From positions 124,001 through 188,000 of the forward strand of contig NZ_CAJHCR010000001.1 in assembly GCF_904848585.1 (NCBI RefSeq): 64,000 bases of DNA. The letters run 5' to 3'. Below, piece after piece: positions 42,358-51,710 of this stretch. This DNA is from Paraburkholderia kirstenboschensis. GTDB taxonomy: Bacteria > Pseudomonadota > Gammaproteobacteria > Burkholderiales > Burkholderiaceae. Position numbers and translations under genes: made by a program. The notes beneath the pieces were generated by a model that worked only from the letters and a program-made list of their open reading frames with translations, did no database searches and was not told the DNA's origin. Position 1 is the first letter of the stretch; each line of letters starts with the position of its first letter.

Positions 42358-42996
42358 TCAGTGCGCGTCTGGCAGCGCGCGGAGCACTGCGCGCACGGGG
42401 CTCGCGTCGAGCGTGGTCAGCTTCAGCGGCAGCGCGATCAGCTCGTAGTCGCCTGGGGCGACATCGTCGAGCACGATGCCTTCGAGAATAGCCATGCCGT
42501 GCGCGCGAACGCGGTGATGCGCGTCCATCGTTTTCGATTCCTGTGGATCGAGCGAAGGCGTGTCGATGCCGATCAGCTTGACCCCGTTCGCCGCCAGCAG
42601 GTCAATCGTTTCAGGCGCGACGGCGCAGAAGCCACTGTCCCACGCCGCAGTCGGCGCATTTCTGTAAGTTCGTAGTAAGACTCGCGGCGGCAAGTCGCCC
42701 TGCAAGCCATCCAGGTGTTGTGGCATCACAACAGGCGAGGCGCCGATGCAATGGATCACACGGCATCGTCCGAGGTAGATATCGAGCGGCACATGGCCGA
42801 TCGCGGCGCCTTCTGCGTCGTAGTGCAACGGGGCGTCGGTATGAGCGCCGGTATGCGGCGACAGAGTCAGCCGTGCGACGTTCACGGGCGACCCGGCCTC
42901 GATGCGCCAGACGCGCTCAATGCCGACCGGTGTGTCGCCAGGCCAGACCGGCGTCGCCGTATCGACGGCGGGGGTAATGTCCCAGAGTGTCTGCAT
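42358..42996 (-). CDS. kynB: Kynurenine formamidase (arylformamidase)
   Basis: The 212-residue metal-dependent cyclase-family enzyme hydrolyses N-formylkynurenine to kynurenine. The metal motif [16 protein letters not shown] and the later [12 protein letters not shown] and [14 protein letters not shown] are characteristic. ATG 42996 has GGAG seven bases upstream. It is first in the kynBUA operon and divergent from the Lrp-type regulator gene, 129 bases away. Confidence 0.95.
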   Translation of the reverse strand: MQTLWDITPAVDTATPVWPGDTPVGIERVWRIEAGSPVNVARLTLSPHTGAHTDAPLHYDAEGAAIGHVPLDIYLGRCRVIHCIGASPVVMPQHLDGLQGDLPPRVLLRTYRNAPTAAWDSGFCAVAPETIDLLAANGVKLIGIDTPSLDPQESKTMDAHHRVRAHGMAILEGIVLDDVAPGDYELIALPLKLTTLDASPVRAVLRALPDAH

Positions 42997-43094
42997 GTCT
43001 CCATCTGCGGTTGATGTCCATAGGGAATGATAGGTGTCTGACCGCGAAATGTGATTGCGAAAAAATCTCCTTCTGAGCCGTGTCTTGGAACATA

Positions 43095-43107
43095 ATTTGA
43101 GACAAAT
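43095..43107. promoter_or_regulatory. Candidate operator in the kynB/kynR divergent promoter
   Basis: ATTTG-AGA-CAAAT is a perfect inverted repeat with 5-bp arms, 18 bases upstream of the regulator start, in the 129-base divergent region. Lrp/AsnC proteins often bind AT-rich inverted repeats of this size, so it is a possible KynR site. Confidence 0.4.
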
Positions 43108-43125
43108 GGGAAAGGGAGACCGAAT

Positions 43126-43641
43126 ATGAACGCGATCTCGCTCGACGCCACCGATTGCCGTATTTTGGCGGTGCTCCAGCAAGAAGGACGAATCAGCAAT
43201 CTCGATCTCGCGGAGCGCATCTCGCTGTCGCCGTCGGCGTGCCTGCGGCGCTTGCGTCTACTGGAAGAGCAGGGTGTCATCGAGCACTACCGCGCGTGTC
43301 TGAACCGCGAGGTATTGGGATTCGAACTCGAAGCATTCGTGCAGGTGTCGATGCGCAACGACCAGCAGAACTGGCATGAGCGCTTTGCCGAGGCGCTGCG
43401 CGATTGGCCGGAAGTGGTCGGCGCCTTTGTCGTGACGGGCGAGACGCATTACCTGCTGCGGGTTCTTGCGCACAACCTCAAGCACTATTCGGATTTCGTC
43501 CTGGAGCGTCTCTACAAGGCGCCCGGCGTGATGGATATACGCTCGAATATCGTGCTGCAGACTTTGAAGGAAGATTCGGGCGTGCCGGTGTCACTGGTCA
43601 CCCGGACTGGCGGGCACGGCGCGCCGCACAACGATCGCTGA
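43126..43641 (+). CDS. kynR: Lrp/AsnC-family regulator of the kynurenine operon
   Basis: The 171-residue protein has an N-terminal helix-turn-helix ([39 protein letters not shown]) and a C-terminal RAM ligand-binding domain ([34 protein letters not shown]). GGGAGA precedes ATG 43126. Its divergent position to kynB equals that of KynR in Pseudomonas, which activates kyn genes in response to kynurenine. The specific ligand is inferred from context. Confidence 0.88.
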   Translation: MNAISLDATDCRILAVLQQEGRISNLDLAERISLSPSACLRRLRLLEEQGVIEHYRACLNREVLGFELEAFVQVSMRNDQQNWHERFAEALRDWPEVVGAFVVTGETHYLLRVLAHNLKHYSDFVLERLYKAPGVMDIRSNIVLQTLKEDSGVPVSLVTRTGGHGAPHNDR

Positions 43642-43694
43642 GGCGCTGCCTCTCGTTGGAGCCATTGCCGGTGCTATGTCGGCACCAAGCACGC

Positions 43695-44204
43695 TTACAG
43701 TGGTTTGAGCCCGTGAAACTTGCCGTTCTGAAACACGAGCGGCGCAATCTCCGCTGCATTCTCATGCACGCCGCAGCGCTCCACTTCGCCGACGAAAATC
43801 ACGTGGTCGCCTTCTTCGTAACGGCTGCGGTTATGGCATTCGAACCAGGCTAGCGCGCCGTCGAGTACCGGCATGCCCGTGTCGCCCGCCGCGTGCGATA
43901 CGCCTTCGAACCGATCGCCCTTGACCGTGGCAAAGCGCTTGCACAGATCGAGTTGCGACGAGGCCAGCACATTGACGACGTAATGGCTGTTCGTGCGGAA
44001 CACGGGCATGGACGCCGAGCGTGTTGCCAGGCTCCACAGCACGAGTGGCGGGTTGAGTGAAACCGAATTGAACGAACTGGCGGTGATGCCGATCAACTGC
44101 CCCGACGCCGCACGCGTTGTGATCACGGTGACGCCGGTAGCAAACTGGCTGAGCGCCTGCTTAAAGGCGGACTGGTCGAAATTGGGCGGGCTGGCTTGCT
44201 TCAT
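43695..44204 (-). CDS. Flavin reductase-like domain protein
   Basis: The 169-residue protein has the flavin reductase fold: FKQALSQFATGVTVITTR, GITASSFNSVSLNPPLVLWS and GDHVIFVGEVERC. Such proteins reduce FMN/FAD for a two-component monooxygenase or act as NADH:flavin oxidoreductases. No monooxygenase gene is adjacent. ATG 44204 begins 16 residues before the core; the ribosome site is weak, and longer starts are possible but not supported. It is convergent with kynR. Confidence 0.85.
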   Translation of the reverse strand: MKQASPPNFDQSAFKQALSQFATGVTVITTRAASGQLIGITASSFNSVSLNPPLVLWSLATRSASMPVFRTNSHYVVNVLASSQLDLCKRFATVKGDRFEGVSHAAGDTGMPVLDGALAWFECHNRSRYEEGDHVIFVGEVERCGVHENAAEIAPLVFQNGKFHGLKPL

Positions 44205-44460
44205 TGCGCGCAGGCCGTGAATGCACGTCGGCGTGAAGCCGGGCTCAAGCGCTTGTCCGCACGGCGGGAAACAGATAATTCGAAAGTCATAGTGAAAATC
44301 GTGGATTTGCCCCAATTTTAACTGCAATCGCGATGCACCGGCCGGGACACAGAACGGCGCATCGCAAAACCCGCTAAGCTGAACGCTGCGCCGGTGACAT
44401 AAGCGCTGTGGCGAAGCGGAAGCGGCATAGGCCGATCACGAGCTTGAAGGAGCGAGCAGC

Positions 44461-45009
44461 ATGAGTCAGACAGGCGAAGTCGCCACCTTGGGTGGCGGGT
44501 GTTTCTGGTGCCTCGAAGCGGTTTATCTGGGCGTCGAGGGAGTGAACTCCGTGGAGTCGGGCTATGCAGGCGGCGAGACGCAGCGTCCGACGTATGAGCA
44601 GGTGTGCGACGGCGCGACGGGCCACGCCGAAGTCGTGAAGGTGGACTTCGATCCGGCAAAGATCAGCTATCGCGAGATTCTGGATATTTTCTTCGCGATC
44701 CACGATCCGACGCAGCTGAACCGGCAAGGTAACGACGTCGGCTCGCAATACCGCTCAGTGATCTTCACGCACTCCGACGCGCAGCGCGAGACGGCTTTGC
44801 AGGCAATCCGCGAGATTGGCGAGCAGGGTATCTACGACGGCCAGATCGTCACGCAGGTATTGCCGCTCGACGGCAACTACTGGCCGGCCGAGGCCTATCA
44901 TCAGAACTATTTTGCGCAGCATCCGAATCAGGGCTACTGCTCGTTCGTGGTCGCGCCGAAGGTCGCGAAGTTTCGCCAGAAGTTTGCTCACCGCATCAAG
45001 GCGAGCTGA
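44461..45009 (+). CDS. msrA: Peptide methionine sulfoxide reductase A
   Basis: The 182-residue enzyme reduces methionine-S-sulfoxide. The catalytic motif GCFWC (Cys14, Cys17) is at the N-terminus; VESGYAGG and GDVGSQYRS-type sequence (GNDVGSQYRSVIF) follow, and a resolving Cys lies in GYCSFVV near the C-terminus. The gene ends by overlapping the convergent DUF72 gene by 14 bases, so both transcripts share complementary 3' ends. Confidence 0.95.
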   Translation: MSQTGEVATLGGGCFWCLEAVYLGVEGVNSVESGYAGGETQRPTYEQVCDGATGHAEVVKVDFDPAKISYREILDIFFAIHDPTQLNRQGNDVGSQYRSVIFTHSDAQRETALQAIREIGEQGIYDGQIVTQVLPLDGNYWPAEAYHQNYFAQHPNQGYCSFVVAPKVAKFRQKFAHRIKAS

Positions 45010-46360
45010 CGGGGAGGGCGCCGACATCTTCGTGCTCGTGTGCAAGCCGCGCATAGGCTTCGACGATCTCGCGCGCCAGTTCCACACAACTGAGCGGCGC
45101 TGAACCTTCAGCCTTGTTGTTGACCGCGATCACCACCGGCTGGCCGGCAAACGCATAGCGCGCGGCCAGTTCGGCGAGCGACGCGCGCGTGGCCGGGTCG
45201 CGGTCGACGAGTTGATCGAACGGCTCATACTTCGCCTTCGCCTGCTCGTACTTGAAGCCGCCATGCAGGCTCCAACGAACGATCAGCGGCCCTGCCGGCT
45301 CGCCGTCCAGCAGCGCGAGCGCCGCCGCCTGCCGCAGAGGGTCGGGCATCCGCGCATGGATGCCCACGCAGTAGCGCACGCCCGCCGTTTTGAGCGTACG
45401 AATGAAGCGCGGCGTGAGCAGACTGGCGTCGCGGATTTCGATCGCATAGCAGGTGCCTTGCGGCAGCTTCGGCAACGCCATCAGAAAGTCGGCCAGCCGT
45501 TCTATGAACGCGGCCGGCTGCGCGAGCATCTGGTCGGGCAGCGGCGAAAGCTGGAACACCAGCGCGCCGGCCTTTACGCCGAGGCCTTCCAGGCACGGCG
45601 TAACGAAATCGTCGATCGCCATTTGCGCGTTGAGGAAGCACGGGTTCAGCGACACCGGCTCGCCGCGTTCGGCGCGCACGGTTGCGTCGGTGATCGTCAT
45701 CGGCGCTTTCACGATAAAGCGGAAATGCTCGGGCACCTGCTGCGCGTAGCGTAAATATTCGGTGACCGTGAGCGCCTGATAGAACGACCGGTCGATGCTG
45801 ACGGTCTTCAGCAGCGGATGCGCGCCGTAGGCGGTAAGGCCGTCGCGCGCGAGCTTGCTGTTGCTGTACTCATCGCCGTAGACGATGCCGTTCCAGCCGG
45901 GAAACGACCATGTCGATGTGCCGAGGTGCACTTGCGGGGGCAGTTGCGCGGCGAGCGCGAGTACATCAGGCGAGGGCGGGGCGGCGAGGATTTCCCGCGT
46001 GCGGCGCTTTTTTGGCGCATCGGCCGGCGGCGCGTCTGCGGCGGCGGACGCCGGCGCTTCGTCCTGCTGCCACAGCGACGCGGCGGCGGCTTTCGCGCGA
46101 GCGCCGCGCCGGCTCTCGGGCTTCGACGCGGCGGCGGGGACGGCGGACGCAGAGGCGGCCTCCCGCGCTTGCGGGAGTGAATCGCCGGAAACGGTGCGCG
46201 AGGGCTTCGCGCGCGCTTCGGTTTCCGGCGATGCAACCGCCGCTTCCACCGGCATCCCGAACAGATCGAACTGCACCGCTTCGCTTTGCGCATCCGCCTG
46301 GAGTGGCGCATCCGGCTCGCCTGGCGCCTGTTCCACTTCGCTTGTCCCGCTCTGGCCCAT
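44996..46360 (-). CDS. DUF72-family protein with Ala-rich N-terminal extension
   Basis: The 454-residue protein has a C-terminal DUF72 (YecE-like) TIM-barrel-like domain from ~145 (VHLGTSTWSFPGWNGIVYGD, FRFIVKAPMTITDA, VRWSLHGGFKYEQAKAKYEP, PVVIAVNNKAEGSAPLSC). The first ~135 residues are low-complexity Ala/Pro/Ser/Glu sequence, absent from short family members, and include KKRRTREILAAPP. The biochemical role of the family is not established. It follows the cyclopropane synthase gene by 71 bases on the same strand. Confidence 0.85.
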   Translation of the reverse strand: MGQSGTSEVEQAPGEPDAPLQADAQSEAVQFDLFGMPVEAAVASPETEARAKPSRTVSGDSLPQAREAASASAVPAAASKPESRRGARAKAAAASLWQQDEAPASAAADAPPADAPKKRRTREILAAPPSPDVLALAAQLPPQVHLGTSTWSFPGWNGIVYGDEYSNSKLARDGLTAYGAHPLLKTVSIDRSFYQALTVTEYLRYAQQVPEHFRFIVKAPMTITDATVRAERGEPVSLNPCFLNAQMAIDDFVTPCLEGLGVKAGALVFQLSPLPDQMLAQPAAFIERLADFLMALPKLPQGTCYAIEIRDASLLTPRFIRTLKTAGVRYCVGIHARMPDPLRQAAALALLDGEPAGPLIVRWSLHGGFKYEQAKAKYEPFDQLVDRDPATRASLAELAARYAFAGQPVVIAVNNKAEGSAPLSCVELAREIVEAYARLAHEHEDVGALPVSSP

Positions 46361-46431
46361 CGAGATTCGACCTGCTGTTCAGTTGTTTGCGCCGCGGCGG
46401 CACGCTCGTGCACGACGCCGCGGCGCTCACG

Positions 46432-47646
46432 TCACAGCGGCTTCTCGTACATGTAGCGGCGCGACCACGGCAGGGTTCTCGCGCTGCGGCCAGCCTTGCG
46501 GCATACGACCTGATAGATGGAGACGTCGTCGTTTTCGAATGCATACGCGCAGCCGGCCAGATACACACGCCAGATGCGGAATTTTTCGTCGTCGACGAGC
46601 TTGCGGGCTTCTTCCGCATGCGCCTCGAAGTTTTCCGCCCAGATGTCGAGCGTGTGCGCATAGTGACGGCGCAGGCTTTCGACGTCAACCGCTTCGAGCC
46701 CGCCGCGCTGCATCGATTCGAGCGCGAGGCTGATGTGCGGCAACTCGCCGTCGGGAAACACATAACGGTCGATGAACTCGCCGCCGCCAAGCGCGGTTTC
46801 GCCGCTATCCGAATCGCTCGACGTGATGCCGTGATTCATCGCGACGCCGTCGTCGGCGAGCAGGTCATGCATCTTCCTGAAGTAACCCGGCAGATTCTTG
46901 CGGCCCACGTGCTCGAACATGCCCACGCTCGTGATGCGGTCGAATTGCCCGTCGACGTCGCGATAATCCTGCAGACGAATCTCGATCTGGTTTTCGAGGC
47001 CCGCGGCTTTCACACGCGCCGTGGCGAGATCGAACTGGTTCTGCGACAGCGTCACGCCCACGCATTGCGCACCGAATTTCTGCGCCGCGCGCAGCACCAG
47101 CGCGCCCCAGCCGCAGCCGATGTCGAGCAGGCGCTGCCCCGGCTGCAACTGGATCTTGGTCAGGATGTGGTCGATTTTCTTGATCTGCGCGGTGGCCAGA
47201 TCTTCGTCGCCGTTCTCGAAGTATGCGCACGAGTACACCATGTTCTCGTCGAGCCACAGCTTGTAGAACTCGTTCGAGACGTCGTAGTGATACTGGATCG
47301 CCTTTCGGTCCGACGCTTTCGAATGCTGGAAATAGCGCCGCATGCGAGCGAGCTTGCTCGCACTGGAGACGGTATTGCGCGCGAGCTGATAGCTCACGTT
47401 GATGATGTCCGAGAGCTTGCCCTCGATGTCGATTTTGCCTTTGACGTACGCCTCGCCCAGATTGTCGAGACTCGGTTCGAGCAGGTAAGGCAGCGCCGTC
47501 GCGCTTTTCACATGCAACGTGACCTGAGGCGCGGCGAACCGCCCGAAGTCGTGTTGCTGGCCGTCCCACAGCACCAGACGTGCTGGTAAGTCAGCCTTGG
47601 TCTTTACTTCTTCCACCCACTGCGCCAGCTTTTTCTCCCAGAACAT
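46432..47646 (-). CDS. cfa: Cyclopropane-fatty-acyl-phospholipid synthase
   Basis: The 404-residue enzyme methylenates double bonds of membrane phospholipid acyl chains using S-adenosylmethionine. The SAM loop is LLDIGCGWGALVLRAA; other family parts are HYDVSNEFYKLWLDENMVYS, GVTLSQNQFDLA, GMFEHVGRKNLPGYF and FIDRYVFPDGELPH. GGAGAG precedes ATG 47646. The N-terminal ~110 residues form the usual lipid-binding part. Confidence 0.94.
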   Translation of the reverse strand: MFWEKKLAQWVEEVKTKADLPARLVLWDGQQHDFGRFAAPQVTLHVKSATALPYLLEPSLDNLGEAYVKGKIDIEGKLSDIINVSYQLARNTVSSASKLARMRRYFQHSKASDRKAIQYHYDVSNEFYKLWLDENMVYSCAYFENGDEDLATAQIKKIDHILTKIQLQPGQRLLDIGCGWGALVLRAAQKFGAQCVGVTLSQNQFDLATARVKAAGLENQIEIRLQDYRDVDGQFDRITSVGMFEHVGRKNLPGYFRKMHDLLADDGVAMNHGITSSDSDSGETALGGGEFIDRYVFPDGELPHISLALESMQRGGLEAVDVESLRRHYAHTLDIWAENFEAHAEEARKLVDDEKFRIWRVYLAGCAYAFENDDVSIYQVVCRKAGRSARTLPWSRRYMYEKPL

Positions 47647-47789
47647 GTGATCTCTCCGTGTCCGTTGAATTAAAGCGAAGCTTGTGTGAATCGCAACTCA
47701 GTGCGGCGCGACTCCCATGCCGCGAGGTGCGATCCGTACGCCGCGCGCTGCTGCATTGGCCGCACGCTGACGCCATTGTTTGTGTCAAT

Positions 47790-48431
47790 TCAAGGCGACA
47801 GACGGGAGATCTGCCAGTCGCTATTCTCGTTAGAACGCGTGTAAAGCAGGCGATCATGCAGACGCGACGGCCGACCCTGCCAGAATTCGATTGCTTCGGG
47901 CACCAAACGATAGCCGCCCCAATGCGGCGGACGCGGAGGTTCATCGCCATATTGCAGGCGCATTTCGCGCTCGCGTGTTTCGAGCTGCGAACGGCTTTCA
48001 ATCACCTGACTCTGGTTCGATGCCCATGCGCCGATGCGCGAACCGACCGGACGCGACACGAAATACGCGTCGCTTTCCTCCGCGCTCGTTTTGACGACGC
48101 GCCCCTCGATGCGCACCTGGCGTTCGAGCTCGATCCAGTAGAACAACAGGCTCGCGTAAGGATTGGTGGCTAGCTCCCGGCCCTTGCGGCTCTCGTAGTT
48201 GGTGAAGAACACGAAGCCCCGTTCGTCGACGCCCTTGATCAACACGATGCGCGCCGAAGGGCGGCCGCGCGCGTCGACGGTGGCGAGCGTCATCGTATTC
48301 GGTTCGGGCAACTTTGCGTCGACGGCCTGTTGAAACCAGACGTCGAATTGCCGGAACGGGTTGCGGTCAACGTCGCCGACGTCCAGAGAACCCAGCGAAT
48401 AGTTTTTTCGAAGTTCGGCGAGTGAGGTCAT
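47790..48431 (-). CDS. pdxH: Pyridoxine/pyridoxamine 5'-phosphate oxidase
   Basis: The 213-residue FMN enzyme makes pyridoxal 5'-phosphate. Conserved pieces are [63 protein letters not shown] and the C-terminal [10 protein letters not shown] and WQISRLSP. It has the family's full length. The start has no clear ribosome site but matches the conserved N-terminus. Confidence 0.96.
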   Translation of the reverse strand: MTSLAELRKNYSLGSLDVGDVDRNPFRQFDVWFQQAVDAKLPEPNTMTLATVDARGRPSARIVLIKGVDERGFVFFTNYESRKGRELATNPYASLLFYWIELERQVRIEGRVVKTSAEESDAYFVSRPVGSRIGAWASNQSQVIESRSQLETREREMRLQYGDEPPRPPHWGGYRLVPEAIEFWQGRPSRLHDRLLYTRSNENSDWQISRLSP

Positions 48432-48649
48432 GTTTTTATGCGAACGCTACAGTCAGGGCAGTATAGCTAAGGCGTTAATTTTTTGCGCGCGACCAGATCA
48501 AGCGCAACGCGGCCCAGGCACGCATGGTCGGCTAATGCCCCGGAGCGCGACAGGGTGATTGCGGCGGCGATGCTCATGCAAGCGTTCAGGCAAAATACGG
48601 CTGGCGAGCTAAAAGCGCTTCCGTTTCCTGCCTGTTCAATGAGTCCATC

Positions 48650-49501
48650 ATGTCGACCACCGCGCAATCCGATCTTACTACCAGCCTCGACGGGAGTGAA
48701 ACCGCCGACCGTGCGCGGCGCTTCGGCGGCATTGCGCGTCTGTACGGCGCGCCGGCGCTTGCCGCTTTCGAAAGCGCGCATGTCGCGGTGATCGGTATCG
48801 GCGGAGTCGGGTCGTGGGTGGCCGAAGCGTTGGCGCGCAGCGCTGTCGGCACATTGACGCTGATCGATCTCGACAACGTTGCCGAGAGCAACACGAACCG
48901 GCAGATTCACGCGCTCGACGGCAACTACGGAAAACCGAAAGTCGAAGCAATGGCCGAGCGCATCGCGGCAATCAATCCGTTCTGCGACGTGCGCCTCGTG
49001 GAAGACTTCGTCGAGCCCGACAATTTCGCGGCAACGCTTGGCGGCAGCTTTGACTTTGTGATCGACGCTATCGACAGCGTGCGCACCAAAACCGCGCTGA
49101 TCGCGTGGTGCGTCGAGCGCAAACAGCCGTTGATCACGATCGGCGGCGCGGGCGGTCAACTGGACCCGACGCGCATTCGCATCGACGATCTTGCGTTGAC
49201 GATTCAGGACCCGTTGCTGTCCAAGGTACGTGGGCAGTTGCGGAAGCAGCATGGTTTTCCACGCGGGCCGAAAGCGAAATTCAAGGTGAGCGCGGTGTAT
49301 TCGGACGAGCCGCTGATCTACCCGGAGGTGGCGGTCTGCGATATCGATGCGGAAGCGGAGCACGTCACCACGTCGCCGGGTCATACGGGACCGATCGGCC
49401 TGAACTGTGCGGGCTTCGGTTCGAGCGTTTGCGTGACGGCGAGTTTCGGTTTCGCCGCGGCCGCGCATGTGCTGCGGGCTTTGGCGAAGCAGGCGGGGTG
49501 A
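48650..49501 (+). CDS. tcdA: tRNA threonylcarbamoyladenosine dehydratase
   Basis: The 283-residue E1-like protein cyclises t6A37 of tRNA to ct6A using ATP. The nucleotide loop VAVIGIGGVGSWVAEALAR, the LIDLDNVAESNTNRQIHA segment and FVIDAIDSVRTKTALIAWC are typical, as is the C-terminal Cys region GLNCAGFGSSVCVTASFG. It is divergent from pdxH, separated by 218 bases without another gene. Confidence 0.94.
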   Translation: MSTTAQSDLTTSLDGSETADRARRFGGIARLYGAPALAAFESAHVAVIGIGGVGSWVAEALARSAVGTLTLIDLDNVAESNTNRQIHALDGNYGKPKVEAMAERIAAINPFCDVRLVEDFVEPDNFAATLGGSFDFVIDAIDSVRTKTALIAWCVERKQPLITIGGAGGQLDPTRIRIDDLALTIQDPLLSKVRGQLRKQHGFPRGPKAKFKVSAVYSDEPLIYPEVAVCDIDAEAEHVTTSPGHTGPIGLNCAGFGSSVCVTASFGFAAAAHVLRALAKQAG

Positions 49502-49503
49502 TG

Positions 49504-49519
49504 CGCGCTTTTTAGCGCG
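49504..49519. other. Short hairpin after tcdA
   Basis: CGCGCT-TTTT-AGCGCG forms a perfect 6-bp stem with a T4 loop three bases after the tcdA stop, in the convergent gap with the thioredoxin gene. No terminal T-run. Confidence 0.4.
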
Positions 49520-49540
49520 ACGGGTTTGCCGGGGAAAGCG

Positions 49541-49646
49541 GTGTGCGGAAAAGCGGCGAGAGACAGACGGCGTGCGGAAAAGCGGCGTGAGACCAGCGGC
49601 GCGAGACCAGCGGCACGCGGCAAGCGTCGCACGGAAAAGCGGCAAG
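49541..49646. repeat. Degenerate direct repeats between tcdA and the thioredoxin gene
   Basis: A unit containing GTGCGGAAAAGCGGCG recurs at about 49541 and 49571, with a weaker copy (CACGGAAAAGCGGCAAG) near 49630. Shorter echoes GAGACCAGCGGC repeat twice between them. The whole convergent gap (212 bases) is otherwise empty. Confidence 0.6.
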
Positions 49647-49713
49647 CGCCGTGCGGCACGAGCCGGGATGCAGCCCGACGCCGCACGCGAGGCCCGCGTG
49701 CTTCAGGCTCGCT

Positions 49714-50562
49714 TCAGTACAGCGCCGCGCTCAGTTTGCGCCGCCATTGCGACACCAGCTCCGGCTGATGCGCGGCGAGATCGAACACCGACAGCATCGT
49801 CTTACGGCCAATGTCGTCGCGGAACGTGCGGTCGCGCTGCACGATGACCAGCAGATGTTCTAGCGCGTCCGCGTATTTGCGGTGTGCGATCAGCGCGCTC
49901 GCCAGATCGAAACGCGCCTCGAGATCGTCCGGATGACTTGCTACGCGCGCTTCCAGCGCATCGGTGGGCGGGAGATCGGCGGCGGCATCCACGGCGTCGA
50001 GCCGCGTCTTGATCGCGTTGAAGCGCGCGTCGATGCCCTGCGTGGTTTTGGGCGACAGCAGATCGACTTCGTTGCGCGCCTCGTCGATGCGGTTGTCGTC
50101 GAGCAGCATCTCGATGCGATCCATGCGCGCTTCGTCGAAGCCCGGGTCGTAGGCGAGCGCGGCTTGCAGCGCATCGTAAGCGTCTTCGCGGCGGCCTTCT
50201 GCAAGCGCGGCCTGCGCTTCGAGACGCGCGGCATCCGCGCCTTGCGGCACGAGTCGTTCGATGAATTCGCGCAGCTGGCCTTCCGGCAGCACGCCGACGA
50301 ACTGGTCCACCGGCTGGCCGTCGGCGAACGCCATGACGTGCGGGATGCTGCGCACCTGGAAGTGCGCGGCGAGTTCCTGATTCTCGTCTACGTTCACCTT
50401 GACGAGCTTCCATTTGCCGGCGGCTTCGGCTTCGAGCTTTTCCAGCATCGGGCCGAGCGTCTTGCAGGGGCCGCACCACGGCGCCCAGAAATCGACCAGC
50501 ACGGGGGCCAGTGTCGACGCCGTGATGACGTCCTGTTCGAATGTGGCCAGAGTGGTGTCCAT
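49714..50562 (-). CDS. CnoX/YbbN-type thioredoxin with C-terminal TPR region
   Basis: The 282-residue protein has an N-terminal thioredoxin domain with the full active site WCGPC (Cys30, Cys33; DFWAPWCGPCKTLGP) and cis-Pro in SIPHVMAF. It continues into a TPR-like C-terminal half (AALAEGRREDAYDALQAAL, RFDLASALIAHRKYADALEH). CnoX proteins act as holdases that pass clients to GroEL and reduce mixed disulfides. E. coli YbbN lacks the first Cys; here both are present, so it should be redox-active. ATG 50562 has GAGGAC upstream; a longer start at 50628 lacks support. Confidence 0.9.
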   Translation of the reverse strand: MDTTLATFEQDVITASTLAPVLVDFWAPWCGPCKTLGPMLEKLEAEAAGKWKLVKVNVDENQELAAHFQVRSIPHVMAFADGQPVDQFVGVLPEGQLREFIERLVPQGADAARLEAQAALAEGRREDAYDALQAALAYDPGFDEARMDRIEMLLDDNRIDEARNEVDLLSPKTTQGIDARFNAIKTRLDAVDAAADLPPTDALEARVASHPDDLEARFDLASALIAHRKYADALEHLLVIVQRDRTFRDDIGRKTMLSVFDLAAHQPELVSQWRRKLSAALY

Positions 50563-50658
50563 TGCGTCCTCGTCGATAAAACGGTTTGTATGCCAGATGG
50601 GGCCGAACGGCGTGGATTCAATGTTCAATGCGCGCCGCGACGTAGCCGGGATTGGCCG

Positions 50659-51534
50659 TCACTTCTTTTGCGGCAGCGGAATCCATTCGGTTTCGCCCGG
50701 CACTTTGCCCATCTCCTGATTTGTCCACGCGAGTTTCGCGGCTTCGATCTTCTCGCGCGAGCTCGCGACGAAATTCCATTCGATAAAGCGTTCGCCGTCG
50801 AGTTTCTCGCCGCCCAGCACCATCACGCGCGCGCCGTGCGTGCTCGCGAGCGTGACGGTCTCGTCGAGCGCGAGCACTGCCATCTGGCCGACTTCGAGCG
50901 GCGTGCCGTCGATTTCCAGATCGCCCTCGACGAGGTACACGCCGCGTTCCTCATGCTCGGGTTCCAGCGCGAAGGCGCTGCCCGGCGCAAACTCGCCGGC
51001 GACATATAGCGTGCCCGAAAACGTCGTGACGGGCGAAGTTTCGCCGAAGGCCGTGCCGGCGATCACGCGCAGCGTGACGCCGTTGCGCTCGACCACGGGC
51101 AGCGTGTCGGCAGCGTGATGCGCGAACGACGGTTCCACCTCTTCGTCTTCGAGCGGCAGCGCGACCCACGTCTGTATACCGTGGATGGTCTGGCCGTTCG
51201 CGCGGTCGTCGGCGGGCGTGCGCTCGGAATGGACGATGCCGCGCCCGGCCGTCATCCAGTTGACGTCGCCAGGGACGATTTTCTGTTCGGAGCCGAGACT
51301 GTCGCGATGCATGATCGCGCCTTCGAACAGAAAGGTCACCGTGGCAAGACCGATATGCGGATGCGGACGAACGTCGAGGCCGACGCCCGGTTCCAGCGTC
51401 GCCGGTCCCATGTGGTCGAAAAATATGAACGGTCCGATCAGCCGCGCGGCCATTGCAGGCAGCACGCGCCGCACAGTCAGACTGCCGACATCGCGCAGAT
51501 GCGGTTTGAGAACTGCTTTGATCGAAGAGGACAT
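50659..51534 (-). CDS. Pirin family protein
   Basis: The 291-residue bicupin has FIFFDHMGPATLEPG, VRPHPHIGLATVTFLFEGAI and HSERTPADDRANGQTIHGIQ, where the His and Glu residues form the metal site of pirins. Some bacterial pirins have quercetinase activity and others affect redox metabolism; the role here is not known. ATG 51534 starts at MSSSIKAVL. It lies 96 bases upstream of the thioredoxin gene on the same strand. Confidence 0.9.
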   Translation of the reverse strand: MSSSIKAVLKPHLRDVGSLTVRRVLPAMAARLIGPFIFFDHMGPATLEPGVGLDVRPHPHIGLATVTFLFEGAIMHRDSLGSEQKIVPGDVNWMTAGRGIVHSERTPADDRANGQTIHGIQTWVALPLEDEEVEPSFAHHAADTLPVVERNGVTLRVIAGTAFGETSPVTTFSGTLYVAGEFAPGSAFALEPEHEERGVYLVEGDLEIDGTPLEVGQMAVLALDETVTLASTHGARVMVLGGEKLDGERFIEWNFVASSREKIEAAKLAWTNQEMGKVPGETEWIPLPQKK

Positions 51535-51710
51535 GGGCGGGCTCGGCTGAATGAGGAGAAAGATAATTCGCAATGGACGATTCTACTGCGGAGGGCGCAA
51601 CGACGACGTTTCACAGCACAGTGCTGCTGCGAAAGTCCGTAGCGCGAACAATCACATGACGCGCCGCCCTCCGCTAAACTGGCAGGTTCAATAATCAATT
51701 GGAGACTGGG

